Position numbers and translations under genes: made by a program | Notes under the pieces: model-generated | The model's input: the letters and a program-made list of their open reading frames with translations, nothing else | What the model was told of the DNA's origin: nothing | Database searches by the model: none | Assembly (NCBI GenBank): GCA_005765155.1 | Contig: VCCP01000003.1 | Coordinates: forward strand, 3,720,001-3,784,000 | DNA: 64,000 nt | Reading direction: 5' to 3' | DNA from: Zelopaecilomyces penicillatus | Taxonomy: Eukaryota; Ascomycota; Sordariomycetes; Hypocreales; Pseudodiploosporaceae | Shown: in pieces, positions 25,976 through 38,395 of the stretch | How the letters are laid out: each line of letters starts with the position of its first letter | Position numbering within the stretch: position 1 is the first letter of the stretch

Positions 25976-26883
25976 AATGATTCGTCACGGCGTGATTGTG
26001 ACTATCGTGGGGCCGTGGTGCCCAAGGCCGCGGTGTGCAACACCCTTTTCTCACATTGGCATGGAAAATATGGTGGATAAAAACCATGGCGAGATGAAAC
26101 ATGAGACTTTGTTGACCCTTTAAGTTCTTCTCGCATTGCTTGGCTCTTACTGTTGCGCATGCTTTCATTTGACACCCTGCCTTATTGAGCTTTGTTTTTT
26201 GTAATATGCCTTTTAACTATTTTCGCATGAGTGCATACAGCCGTGGACCGGAGTTGAGGGACGTGGACTAGAAGGGATGGTGGGAATAGGACACATGCCC
26301 GGCTTACAAGCAGCACAGGGCTGTGAATCATGATACATGTAGAAATAATGGATAGAAAACCTACACTTGCCAAATTTGGCTATGTAACCGTCTCTCCTGC
26401 AAGGCCCGCGTACAGCATGGTGGGAAATTGCACCCCGGTACGTGATACTAAACAGACAGCTAACATATCCTGAATATTTGTTTGGGCTCATTCTTTGACT
26501 TGATATCTATATTCAGAACTTATCATGACCAACAAGTCATACCCTCGGTTAAAGAAACACCAAATCTCTCCACAAGCAAGTTCAGACACGCCACCCTCCT
26601 CCGTCATTGAGAGCACCATTCATTCATGAAAATAGCCTAAAAGGGACACGGGAAAATGCAGAAATTGCAAGGAATAGGACAGGGAATGATGAAGCAGAAC
26701 CGGCCTGGACATGGACCACGGCCCTGCTCACCGCCACGAAGCCTCAGCTGTGTGGGTTCCGCCTCCTGCTCAGGGTGAGGGCGTTGAGCAACTGTTATTT
26801 GGGAGAAGAGAGTTTAATCGTCAGCATTGTACTCTACTCTGTTTGTATGATTGTGTTGTTTCATCAAAAGGGGTGAGAGTTAG

Positions 26884-26924
<41 letters not shown>

Positions 26925-28146
26925 GCACTACGCTGTCGCATGCCTGAGTGAAGGGATGAGGGTCTGTGTTGAGTGGACGCTGGTGTGTCAGAACTTACCC
27001 ATAGGCTGATGGGTGCTTGGCTGGTTTGACTGGATGGGGCTGGGCGCTGGTTTTTGCATTTCGACGTCCATGGCTGCAGAAAAAAGGATTGAAGTTTATG
27101 TATTTGAGTGAGTTGAGCAAATTTGGGGTTTGTTTGTTTCTTTAAAGAAGGGGATATATTGGTCAGGTCTTGCATGAAACACGGTTGATGATATGAAGGG
27201 GGGAGGGAGAGCTAGAGCTGGAAGCTTTGGGCGCGACGCCTTAGTGGCTGAGTTCCCATATTGTAGTCGTCATCAGCCACGGACGGTAAAGGCCTTGGAA
27301 TTAACAGAATCGAGGTTGCGCCACTTCGGAGAAATGTTAATGCAAAGACCCTAACCCTGGACTTCATTTGTCTTCTTCCTCGCCCACATGTATATATGAT
27401 GGGATGTTCAATTACACATGTGGCATGTGCAGTACGTGAGCTCAGGGTAAGTTTTCTTGATGGACTAGTCATTTTTGTGCCCTCAATTGTTTTCACCAAG
27501 AAATCTGAGCTTGGTGCTCACACCTTCCCGTGATCTGGACAGATAGGAATTTGTAGACAAGCAGGAATAGGACTATGAAACATTTAGAAAATAGGGGCTA
27601 TTTGTTTTTTAAGCTGCGTTCGATTGCGTGCTAATTTAGTTGGCAAAAGTTTCTATATAGTGCGTCCCGTCCCAATTGAATGCTGGAGTAATATTGGCAG
27701 CTGTCTATCTGTATTTGTGTTAACAATTCCAACCGGGGCTGTGATAACTCACTTAGTAGTAGGTAGTTAGTTGTATTGAGTGTGTGTTTCCTTTTACTGG
27801 CTTCTTTAAAAAAAAAAGTGTCTCATTTATTAATCACTAGTTACAGTGCAAGTTAAAGTTGAGCATGTGATCAAAACTCATTTTTCTACGACAAATTTCC
27901 GCATTGTATATTTAGGCCTGAACACACATGACAATTTGGACGGACACGGGTTTCTTTTTTGGAGTACATGAGTAAAATTTCAAACTAATGATAGATATGG
28001 TAAAGTTGGATTGAAAAGCATGCTTAAATGAGCGTAGGTAGATTGCTAACAACTCGAAATCCCACCAACTACCAACTTAGCCAGTACGTCTATCTCTCTC
28101 CCTCTCCCGTCTCTCATTGGCTGCTCAAAGTGTCCCTCCACCATTT
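25976..28146. other. Intergenic interval with GA microsatellite
   Basis: 2.2 kb holding the DBF2 3' UTR and no recognised gene. The GA microsatellite at 26892-26920 is the clearest structure. The right half is AT-rich. Confidence 0.45.
26892..26920. repeat. GA dinucleotide microsatellite
   Basis: About 14 uninterrupted GA units in non-coding DNA. Confidence 0.95.
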
Positions 28147-28722
28147 CTAAAGACCATCGCAGTAGGGAGAATAGGAAGGGGGGGCAAGTTCGTAAGGCTC
28201 AATAATGTATATGAGTTGTGAGTCTCTCGCGTTCATATAGCCCCATCCCGAGTGTTGTGAATAGGAACTGCACTTGTCGAGCGTATTGTCTGCATTGATG
28301 GAAACAGCCGTCTCGGCAAATTCGTAGACGCTACATGTACTCTGATTGTGCACAACAATCTTGCAGAGTTTTTGACTCGTCTTGAAGGCATATTGACCTC
28401 TGGCATAGAGTTTGCGGACTATGGTTGATCTGCTGAGTCCGGCGACCAAGGTTTGGCAGTCATCACTGTAGGCTTCTTGCTTTGACCGGATAGTAATAAA
28501 GCACTCTTGATGAACTCGTTTTTGCAGACCGTTGCTGGATTGTCCGCCAATGGAAATGGTCTCGTCGGCTGCCATTTCGCCGGGTCCAAGATACTCAACG
28601 ATGATGTCGGGTGTGGTACTTGAAACTGGGGATGCAGTAACACCTGCAATAGCGAATATCGCTGGCAGAAGAACAGCGGTAATGAGATGTATGATGGAAT
28701 ACTGTTTTCTTTTTAGGTGGGC
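28147..28722 (-). CDS. Small six-cysteine secreted-type protein, start unresolved
   Basis: From the ATG at 28575 an uninterrupted 142-codon frame runs to the TAG at 28147. Upstream, the same frame stays open and encodes a classical secretion signal: a basic stretch (KRKQY), the hydrophobic core IIHLITAVLLPAIFAIAG and a cleavage-like TASP. That extension contains no in-frame ATG before a stop near 28790. The nearest ATG, at 28724, is one frame off and meets a stop three codons later. The mature part has six cysteines, as in many disulfide-stabilised fungal secreted proteins. Either an upstream exon supplies the start (a GTAAGT donor lies upstream near 28820), or a one-base lesion has broken the gene, or there is a sequence error. 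I do not recognise the family. Confidence 0.4.
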   Translation of the reverse strand, partial: AHLKRKQYSIIHLITAVLLPAIFAIAGVTASPVSSTTPDIIVEYLGPGEMAADETISIGGQSSNGLQKRVHQECFITIRSKQEAYSDDCQTLVAGLSRSTIVRKLYARGQYAFKTSQKLCKIVVHNQSTCSVYEFAETAVSINADNTLDKCSSYSQHSGWGYMNARDSQLIYIIEPYELAPPSYSPYCDGL

Positions 28723-29858
28723 ATTGAAGGTAAAGAAGTTTCGAATGGTTGAGTTGTAGCAATTATGGCTCTTTCTTGAGGAGGAACAGCTTTACATTGT
28801 ATAGCAAAATCAACACTTACATATCAATCTGCTCAACTACGGTTAACACGAAAGGCCTCAAACGCCTGAAAACAAATGCAACCGAGTCTGGAAGTTTCCC
28901 GACTCAGTTGGAGCTGAGAATTCCCCGTAATTCCATTGCGAGATATTGCGAAGTATGTTTCTTCTTCTTCTCCTTCTTCTTCCCCATCATATCATTTCAC
29001 TTTCATTCTTCCGAACTTGCGCGAATTCGGGAATTTCTCACTCAACTCCCAAACGTTTCATTTTACTAAATTCTTAACTAGGACGCTGTAGGTGATATTT
29101 TGAGACAATGTGTGAATTCTGAAAAGAAGGCTGGTGGAAAGTGGTCTTTAGACGGAGAGTACTACGAGTGTGGCCCCAAGTGAGAGTACACGGATCGATG
29201 TAATCGAAATGCAATTTTGCATCAGCTAGTGACTGGTGGGGTAGTAATCATAGCATTGTATATCTTGAAGGACAGCTAAGCCACGCAACAGTTGCCACAA
29301 GTCGCGAGGTAGTCATCTTGCTTCAAAGAAGGATGGAAGAGGCTGGAAGTTCAAGGTTTTCTGTACCAGGGGCCTCAGCGTGGAGAAAGATATCAAAAGG
29401 AAACTCTAGGTGCAAAACACTAAAATCCCAAGTTTATGAGCTTGGAAACGACAAAAGATATAGAAACTACTAATTTCTTGGATGCAAAATCCGTGTTCAT
29501 CCCCAATCAAAAGAATAAAAGTAACACCTAAACCATCCTCTATTGCCCTTCATTGTGTTCGTAAAACTCGTGTCACAGAATAGATCCTTTAATAAATATA
29601 TCTTCAGATCACTGTAAATGCCCCCAGAGGTTCCGTCAAGCAAAAGTAAGCCGAGACCAAGGTATCATGCTCAAATTCATATCGCAAAATGATGCCGCCA
29701 GAATGCGCCTGGATTATTTCCTCCAACCCACCCCAAACCACCAAAAGCCAATACCAATCCTTTGCACCATCAAACTAAGATGTCTCAAAATATGGTACCT
29801 GGCGAGCCTGCGCCAGAAAAGCCACAACCAAGCTCTGCCTTTCGATGGCTAAATCAAA
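28723..29858. other. Intergenic interval and areA 3' region
   Basis: 1.1 kb of AT-rich DNA without a supported gene. The right part is probably the areA 3' UTR, a region known in other fungi to control areA mRNA stability; no specific element was identified here. Confidence 0.4.
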
Positions 29859-32800
29859 TCAGAGACTCATTGTGAGCCATTCCCATTCTTGTGCCCCTGT
29901 CGAGTTGTTTGAACCATGCATTCCATTCGGCTGGCTTCCGCTCAACGATATCATACTGGATCCAGCCATGGGTCGCTGGCCCATTGTAAAGCTATTACTT
30001 GACATCAATGTAGTCGAAATCGAAGGCATGCTAGGAGTTGCGCCGAGGGAGCGAGCAATATCGACGGAACCCACTAAGCTATTGGGTGCATCAATATCCA
30101 TGGCCGATGATGCCAACAAGCCGTCGCCTTTACTGTGCCGGCGTTGTCGCTTTGAAGAGGCGGTAGAAGGCCGCGAGCTAGACGACGAAGCTCCTGGTCC
30201 TGGGGTCGCCTTCGGTGGAGCGGCCGCAATTGGGACGACGCCCTTGCCCCCAGCTGCAACGGCAGTAGTTCCGGAATTTCCATACTGACTGTTAGGGGTG
30301 TTGCCAGCAGTGTTGGGAGCCGAACTACCCCCGCCGCTGGAGGGACTCTCGACGTCTTTGTTGCTGTTGGTGGAGCGGTTCGTTGTGGGAGGTGTCACAA
30401 CAGAGGCTTGGTTGGCGACACCAGCGGATGCCATCGATAAGGACGAGTTCTTTCGAGATGCGGCATTCGAATTGTTCGCAGTTGCATTCTTCTTTCGACT
30501 ACCGCCGACCGGAAGATTGGCACCTGAACCTCTGTTCCTTTTCTTAATAACATCAGTCTTCAAACTCAGGGGTCGCACGACACCGTGCAGTTTTAGAAAT
30601 AGGCCGCAAGCGTTGCACAAAGGCTGTCCTTCAGGGTTACGTCTCCATAGGGGAGTTGTCTGGGTGAAACAATTCGTGCATGTAGTCGGGGTACTACCTT
30701 CCCCTTGGATCCCTGCTGCTGCTGCTTGTAAATTTGTAGACGAGTTGTGCTTGGATGCCAGAGGCGACGAAGGCCTACTAGGAGCGACTGAGGAAAAGCC
30801 AGACATGGTTCCCGCCGCATCACCTCCCCCCGGGGAGTTTGGCAACGACTGAGCCAGCTGTTCAAAGTCGCTGTGCTTGGTTGCGAGGTGTGACTGAGTG
30901 GATGCATTTCGCGGAAGTCTTGATGGTCGCTTGTCATCTGCAGGCTTCGTGGACTGCGAATTAGAACGGGCCAGGCCCTGGCGATCCCATTCCCCGTTGT
31001 TTTCCACATAGTCTGTGGTGGTTCCTCCAATGGTGACTTGTTTGCGAGTTGGGCCACCTGGGAATCGTGCAGCTTGAGTGCTGAATTGACCAGGAAGTGA
31101 TGCGTCCCAACCCAGGGACCCTGCCTCCTCGAGTGCCGGTGAAAAGTCAGATTGCATGGCCATGCTTCTATCCATGTAGACGTTGCCATCGTCCTCATCA
31201 GAGTCCCCACCAAAGCCAATAGGATGATGACCTTGCTGCATGACCATCCCAGATTGGACTGCTTGGGAATCCGGATGGAAGACCTGCGTGGGATCAATGT
31301 GTCCAAAAGAGCTTGGTGCCGTACTGTAAGCCGATACTGACTCGGATGCTGTGCTGGCGGAAGCGAAAAGAGCGTTACTAGTGTTCGCATCGGCATACAT
31401 GAACTGCTGGTTCATGTGACTCCCCATGGGACGGAACCCTTGCGTCCGTGGATGGCGCATGTCTTGCGAGCCAAAATAGAAGGCATCGTTATCAGGTAGT
31501 GGATGAGGAGTAGAGGCAGTCGATGGATAGTTTGATCCAGGTGGGGAGTAAAAGTCGGCAGTATTGACGGAAGAAGAGGGTATCGATGAGTTATTATACA
31601 TGTTAGAAAAAGGACCGTGGGGTATCATGGGAGAACTAGAAGGAGAGAAGGAAAAGTTGTGCTGGAATTGCGCAGCGGAGTTCATCAAGGCGTCATTATC
31701 CATAAAGGAGTCGAGACCAAAGGGGCCCCCAGCGTTATGGGGCGGCATTTGTTGAGACATGGGAATGGAGTTGACATTGTCAAGAGAATAACCATGAAGC
31801 TCCTGGTCCGTCTCCATGACAGTCGCCGTACTGGCGGTGGTGGCAGGGGGAACCTGAGGAGAGAAGTTGGCAGGGCGTTTTCTCGTCTGGTAGAGTTGTT
31901 CCGGAGCGTCAGTATGTTCAAGCCCATGGCATTGATCAAGGGGAAACGGGCGGCCCAAGCGAGGCACCGCACCCGGCAACAGGGAACGACTTACCCGACG
32001 GTCATCAATGCTGGTTTTGCGGTGGTGCCGCTTAACGTAATTGAACTCGTTGTTTCGACCATTCTGGTAATGCGGCGGGACGGGCACAGACTGCGGCACG
32101 AATTGGTTGGCCGACTCCTTGCGCTGCTTAATGGGGATGACGGCGGATTTCTGGAACGTCATCGCAGCGGCTTGGTCGGAGGGTGGTGCCACGGCGACTG
32201 GAGGAGACGCTGAGCTAGTGGGGGTGGACGCATCCTCGGAGAAAATGAAGTCGTCAATATTCATGGGGTCAGAGTGCAGGGCATTGCTTTCTGAAGTTTT
32301 CTGCAGCTGCTGCGCGATGCCGCTTGGAGGATTCTGGGCTCTTGTGGCAGGTTTGGTGGATCTGTGGGAAGCAAAAAAAGCCAACAGTCAGCCTGGCTGC
32401 CGCTCATCACGCAACACAAAGGACTTGGCCAAGCGATGCCGGCCAGCAGTTAGCCCACCCATCATCATCATCAAGCCCCCTTCCGTCAAAGAATAAGAGA
32501 TGGATTGGGTCGCATCAACGGGGGAGACGAGTTAAATTTTCGACAGTTTTAAAAATATAAATAAATACCTTATTTGCTCATGTTCCTGCTGTTCTTTGCG
32601 CCGACGCATGTTAAGCGCCATCATACGCCAGGTTAGATTTTCCATGCGTTGCTGGTTTGGCAGCTGCTGCTTGGTTTTGCTGAAAAACTTCCACACCTGA
32701 GCAGCCAGCGGGTCTTCGTGCTGCAACTGCTGAAGCTGGCCAGCGGAATCGATGGGGACGGCATTGTCGAGAGATGGGAAGAGCGCGCTGCCCAGGACAT

Positions 32801-32975
32801 TGTCGTTGGAGACAGCATCAACGCCGTTGGTGATGGGGGCAGGCGGCGTCCCATTTCCGTCGTCGTGATTTTGGTCCCGACCATAGGAGCCGTCGCCGAA
32901 CATGTGGTCGGGGGTTCGGTGAGAATCGGGCCTTCGCGGGAAGCGCCAGTCGTGCTCTGTCGTGGTCGGATCCAT
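29859..32975 (-). CDS. areA: GATA transcription factor AreA/NIT2, global nitrogen regulator
   Basis: CDS complement(join(29859..31886,31995..32361,32569..32975)), about 933 aa. The N-terminal exon carries the AreA signatures VWKFFSKTKQQLPNQQRMEN and TWRMMALNMRRR; exon 2 carries MNIDDFIF. The single Cys4 GATA finger is C-x2-C-x17-C-x2-C (Cys661, 664, 682, 685) followed by the basic tail LKTDVIKKRNRG. The extreme C-terminus EWEWLTMSL is the segment that binds the NmrA co-repressor in this family. AreA activates use of secondary nitrogen sources when ammonium and glutamine are scarce. The 207-nt first intron has GT-AG borders. The 108-nt segment 31887-31994 (GTAAGT...CCAG) is stop-free and in frame but splits DDRR from TRKRPANFSPQ, which are adjacent in homologues, so it is an intron. 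Confidence 0.95.
31887..31994 (-). other. Stop-free 108-nt intron inside areA
   Basis: Minus-strand borders are GTAAGT and CTACCAG. The segment is exactly 36 codons, phase 0, with no stop. It interrupts the conserved KTSIDDRR/TRKRPANFSPQ junction of AreA proteins. Automatic ORF calling would leave a 36-residue insert. Confidence 0.85.
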
Positions 32976-35900
32976 GGCGAAGCAACCAGCCGTGGTTGTG
33001 GACGAGAGCGGTTGCGGTGTTGAAGAGCAGAAGATGCGGGAAATCGGGAACGATGCTGAGATCTGGTTGACCGACTACGTGCAGACGATGGCGATGGCGA
33101 TGGCGATGACGACGACGACGATAACGGACGGTGATGCTGGAGGAGAGAGGGCGAGCAGTAGCAGAGCGAGGAGGGGTGAGTCGGCAAAGAGGAAACAGAA
33201 CATGGAAGCCTTCTTTAGCCTGTGCTCCTTGCAATAGTGCTGTGCAGGCCCTGTGGATTTTGACGTATGAGGTGCAGGGCCCTAAAGCTGGCGCTGGTGC
33301 TAGCAGTGAGTGACTTTGATGATTTCACCGCACTTCTCGCCGGGCGGGCCCCACCAGCATCTGCCCACATGTTACGGCGTACAGGCAGTGACTCGATGCT
33401 AACTGAATGCTAGTTGTCTGTGCCGTCAGCAGAACCACCCGTGAGATGAGGTGAAGAAATAGAAGGATAAATACCTATAAACGCGCGGTAGCCAGCCCGA
33501 CAGCAACGCGCAGACTCATACTGCTACATTTCCCAGGCTGACCTAATGCTGGCCCAATGACGCCAACCACCCAAGACATTTCTCATTGAGCGACAAAGTT
33601 TCTAGCGACGAAGTTTCACCGCGAACTGTCCAGCGATGCCCGCCAGAAATCTTCACATGAGCCAATGGGGATGCGTCGCTGACCGAGATGCCGTGGCTGA
33701 CAGCCCATCTGATGTCTCACAGCCATCTCCTCTCCAATACAATGTCTACAGCCTCTCAGATGTGTGTGCAATCTACAAGACCCTCCTGTGAAGACGTTTG
33801 CGTACCCGAACAGCACCTCGTTGGTCTTACATGGCCAAACTATCCTCTGGCGCAACCCACAAATGCTACCAGTGCTGTCCTCTTTTTCTGCGGCTGCGCT
33901 ACACCGTTTGAAATGCATCGAGACTCGGGGTCATGTACAGCTGTATGCAGCGTAACCATCGGTTCATCGCAGAATGGCAGCGAGGATCGGGGAGGAAACC
34001 GCCCTAATTAGGTAGTAATCCCATGGCAGATGTGCTAGCCGCCGCTGTTAGTGGGTGCAGAGGGCTCCAGCTGAATCGTCACTTTCTTCAAGGCCCATTC
34101 TCTCGGGATGAGGTCGGTGTCAATATACCGACATCAGTATTGCAATTGCAATTGTACTGTAATTACTCGATGCTTTCATGCACTATTCTCGCTATGTCGT
34201 CTCATATCTGGCCAGACCTTGGAAATTGCTGAGTGCTGATAGTGTCTTTTCTATCGACTTTCTGTCGACTTTCTGTTGTTGACCAGATTGTTTGCATCAT
34301 AGGCGGAATTGGACCAACCATAAGGCTGCATTCATCGGCACGCATTTTTGACCAGCCACAAGCATGTGCTTTTCGTTCTTGCAGCTGTCCATAGCAGAGG
34401 AATGATTCCTGCTAAAACTCCTCTGTGAGCCGCTCAATAGACAAGCGCTCGACTCGGACGGACGGCCGAGCAACCGTCCTTGTGCCGCGTCTCCGTTCTG
34501 TCCATATCCTCATTATAACCAGCAGAATCGCCGCAGCTGGCGGCAGCCGTTGCAACCATTCACTTGCATCCTTGGCTGCCTTGTGGGGGGCTCGTGGGGG
34601 AGTCGCGGGCACGCCACCACGAAGAGAGGCAGAACAATCCTTGATGGTTGTGTTCCATCCTTGGGCACATCCAAGCACTCGCCTGCATGCAAAAGCAGGG
34701 TCGTCAGTGGCACGGACACACAAGAAGGAGGAGTGGGAATGGGTGGGAATGGTGCTGGGGCGAAAGCATGGGAATGGTTATTGACCGCTAAAGCGAAAGA
34801 GGATAGCCGGGCCACCAGGCTGTGAGGCTTGCAAAATCTAGCAAAGCATGTTTCGCGTGAGGCTGACGCAGGACGATACAAGAGTGTTGATCTACATCGC
34901 ACCTACTTAGGTGGGCGGGGTTCGTATTAATGTGTTTTCTGATCTATCAAGTCGACATTTCCAGTTGAATATAGAAGAGAGCTCGAGACTGATGCGGCAA
35001 AGAATGTGAAAGCCAGGACAAGACTTTTGTGTCATGTACCGGTATTCCTAGGTAGTTGCTGCTAGTCATAGTGCGCTTGCGGCGACTCGGACAAACACTC
35101 ATGTGCAAAACAATAGTTTCAGACATGGGATGTCATGCAGAATAACCAAGTTAATTGCTTGGCCACTACTAAATTTATTTATGAGTACCGTATGTTCAGC
35201 AACATGAAGGAAGAAGAGGTCAAAAGGGCAGCAATCATCCTGTATCGATAAGAGCCGGCCACAACCGCACTAATGCTCCTTATCGTCTTATCTGTACGCA
35301 AGATGCAACGGGGCAGGTGAAGATGACCAACTTGTCTGACATGTGGGTGAGGGTCTCTCGTTCCCTTCGGCGACAGTCAACCTGCTCCATTCAACCTCCA
35401 ATGCTACTGTGCGGGTACGAGCCCCCCTGTTATGGCCAAGCCAGTCACTGGCCTCTGCGCCGAGCCGGTTCGTTCTCGTCCGTCGGGACGCCAAGCTACT
35501 GCAAGTTCTGATGCTATGTGGTGCTTTGCAGCTTCAAGCCCCCCGGCGCAACATGCGGTTCCGCCATTGGAACACACCAGTCTTGTGTGCTGCTGCTAGC
35601 TCGTAAGCTCCCTCATTCAGGTAAGCCGGAGGATGGTTGGGATGGATCATGGCTTGTGTGTGTGTACTACGAAGTAGGTTATTATGGGTGGCACAGCGCT
35701 GGTTGACCTACAGGCACACCGAATTCCGCTCCTCATGATTCAAACACCAATCGGCCTTGCGCCAGAGACTCCAAGAACCAAGGGCTTGAAGCATATTTAT
35801 TACCTGCATCCAACAGCGCAGCTAAGCCTGCGGAAATGAATTCAGACGAAGCGGGACACGCCTGGCCCCAAAGCCACTTTGCAAATTTACCTCCTCCACG

Positions 35901-38395
35901 ATCCCCGTTCTCCGTGGCTTCGAGACTGTCTGCAAATTGCGAATCTATACATGCATACACACATAACATTCGCCGCTATATTTTTAGATATTATGCTCAG
36001 GAGCGCCACCGACCTAATTAATCCGCAGCGCTCGGCATAATTGTTGGCTGACGGAGTTTGTCTGGTCTATTTGGAGCCACCATGAACCATGCGCCGGCGA
36101 AAACTGCCAATGATCATCTGAAACCCTTGGAGCGGCGAGTAATACCTACTGAGACATGGACTCGGTATCCGGCACTTGGTATTAAACACTCGTGCCAAAA
36201 CCTCGGGCCACTCCGTACAGCCGAGCAAACTGCGTGGTAATTAGCTAGTCCATGATCCCCAGCGCCAAGCGGCACAGTCTCCATCGCCAGAAGCGCAGTT
36301 CACTGGTTGTTAAGCAATTTTGAACAGAGACGGCAATGATTTGCACTTCTTCATTTGTTATTTTCTTCTTCTTCCTTCGACACCAAGCAAGTCTTGAAAA
36401 ATCATTGCCGTCGCTTATTCCTACGTTCCCTCTCATCTCCATCTCTCCTGGCCCTGGATATAGGCCCGATAATCCCTGGTTAGTTCCCGCGCTGACAGAT
36501 TCGGAAAATCTAGAAGCGTGTGCGTATCTGGACAAGGCATTGGCCATAATGTGGCCGACCTAAGGCAAGTGGCAAAGTTTCAGCAAAGTTCGGAAATAAT
36601 TTAAAAAGTATCCACAACCCGGTATCGTAGCCCATAGCTATCTATTCGGTTGCTTCTGCAGTGATATTCGAGATCCACTTACTAGTTGCCGAGGGCCACC
36701 AAAATGTGCTGCATGAATTGTCGCAAGTTGATTCCACACCGGCTTGGGAATATCCAGAAGGGTGCGATAAGATTGAGCTTTCAACTGATGCTTATATTTA
36801 CCGTTAATCACATGTCGACTACTATTCTAATGGCTTTTTTTTGCCTGAATGTCTACAAAGGCAACCCCATTATTACGCTGCCTAGCAGGCTGCTTTCGCA
36901 GTTGCTATATTGAACCTTGTTCATACTGTCCCTCAAGTAAGTGATGCGCAAATACAGTGTGAGATGACGTACTGCAGCAGTAATCTTGCGACGGCCACAA
37001 TATTAGATGCGTGCAATGGAAGGGAGAAATTGAGAGATTCTAATAATCAATCTAGCGGGGGACATCTACAGCTGTCATTACAGGATAGGTAGGTAGCTGT
37101 GATGCATTTATATCTGCTAGGACTAGCTTCTAACTATTTGGTCCAGAATTGAGCGGTAGAAGAACACAGTGCCCTAGGTAGCTGCGACTATAAGAGCAAT
37201 TGCTCGGCCAATCCAGTATGCCAGGCATCCATCCAATGATCAGTAAACGCCATAAATAACCGCTCTACTTGGTCAAAGTGAGCTATAGAGGGAGTTGCCC
37301 ATCGAACATGCCTGACGAGACACGAGTTGATGAATTAGAACTGATCTCTGTCTCATTTTATCATTCTGGCGCCATAAATTATGGTTTCATCTGGTGGTGT
37401 GAATTGACTGTGCCTGAATGCATCTTCCTTCCAGACATGTCCATAGAAGAACATTTTTGAACTGATTGCTGGATGCCTTGCCGTTAACTTGAAACAGCCA
37501 TCGGGTTTCCTGAGTCAAACTGGTGTTGCTGTTGGAAGAGCTGGGAGACTAACTTGTCGTTTAGCGCTAGATGCGTTAGGATATTATAAACAGAACGGGC
37601 ATGCTAGTACATAGAGGAAATGAATCTGAATCCTACTATTTCTGTAGAAGACAATGACACCGTTGGGACGTCCAAATCCTTGAACGAACTGACAGGCAAA
37701 TTGATTAAGCAATGCCCTAGCGTCATCGAATTCGTCGCTGTTATTATTTAGGCCTGAAACAGAGAACAGTGTTGGCAGATTCAAGTATTTCAGTATAGAT
37801 TGAGAAGTTGGTAGGCATAAGACCAAGGCAGAAGAATTCAGGGCGGGTCTGAGAGCCACACCTGGTGACATCGAGAATGAACTGTTGTCGCAATCTTGCT
37901 ACACCCTACAGATTCCGAGTCTCAAGACATCAAGTGTTGGCCTTGCAGGTCAATGGGCTTGTACATATCATGGAAGAACACGGCTTGCCAGAGGTCTGTG
38001 AAGAGGCGAATTTTTCCTACCTCACACGACAGGTTGCCGCGATATGCCCCATATGATCGACTTTTTACACTAGATTGTGTATGTGTTGGCCGATACTATA
38101 GCGAATTAGAAAGACTCTCGGGATATTTGACTTCACACAGCTTTCTCATGTGCGCTATTGGCATCTTGTGAGATATGGGTGGGTTAAAGGTGAACCAAAG
38201 TGCATTAGTCATCACCAAGAGCTAAGAATTGACTGCCCCACTATGATATCAGGGAGCTTCAGCGTCAACTTAGGTGCACCAAAATTCGTCAACCAACTCG
38301 CGCCTGACCTATTAAAGCAATTACTTCTACTTCGAGACGTTTTTACATATCCAATTGACATCAATTTACAAACAACCTCGGGCAGCCAAATTAAG
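32976..38395. other. Long divergent intergenic interval, areA and WBP11-like
   Basis: 5.4 kb, the largest gap in the window, between genes transcribed away from each other. The first few hundred bases contain a GATGGC/GACGAC repeat (about 33089-33120) and are probably the areA leader. An 11-bp tandem repeat (TCGACTTTCTG) lies at 34254-34275 and a 14-bp inverted repeat at 36329-36412. Short ORFs are scattered with no family resemblance I can defend. A weak possible relic is noted at 37584-37871. Confidence 0.4.
36329..36412. repeat. 14-bp perfect inverted repeat, 56-nt spacer
   Basis: GACGGCAATGATTT at 36329-36342 is matched by its exact reverse complement at 36399-36412. The spacer is pyrimidine-rich (TCTTCTTCTTCC). 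The arms could form a hairpin in RNA or mark a very small inverted-repeat element. Confidence 0.8.
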
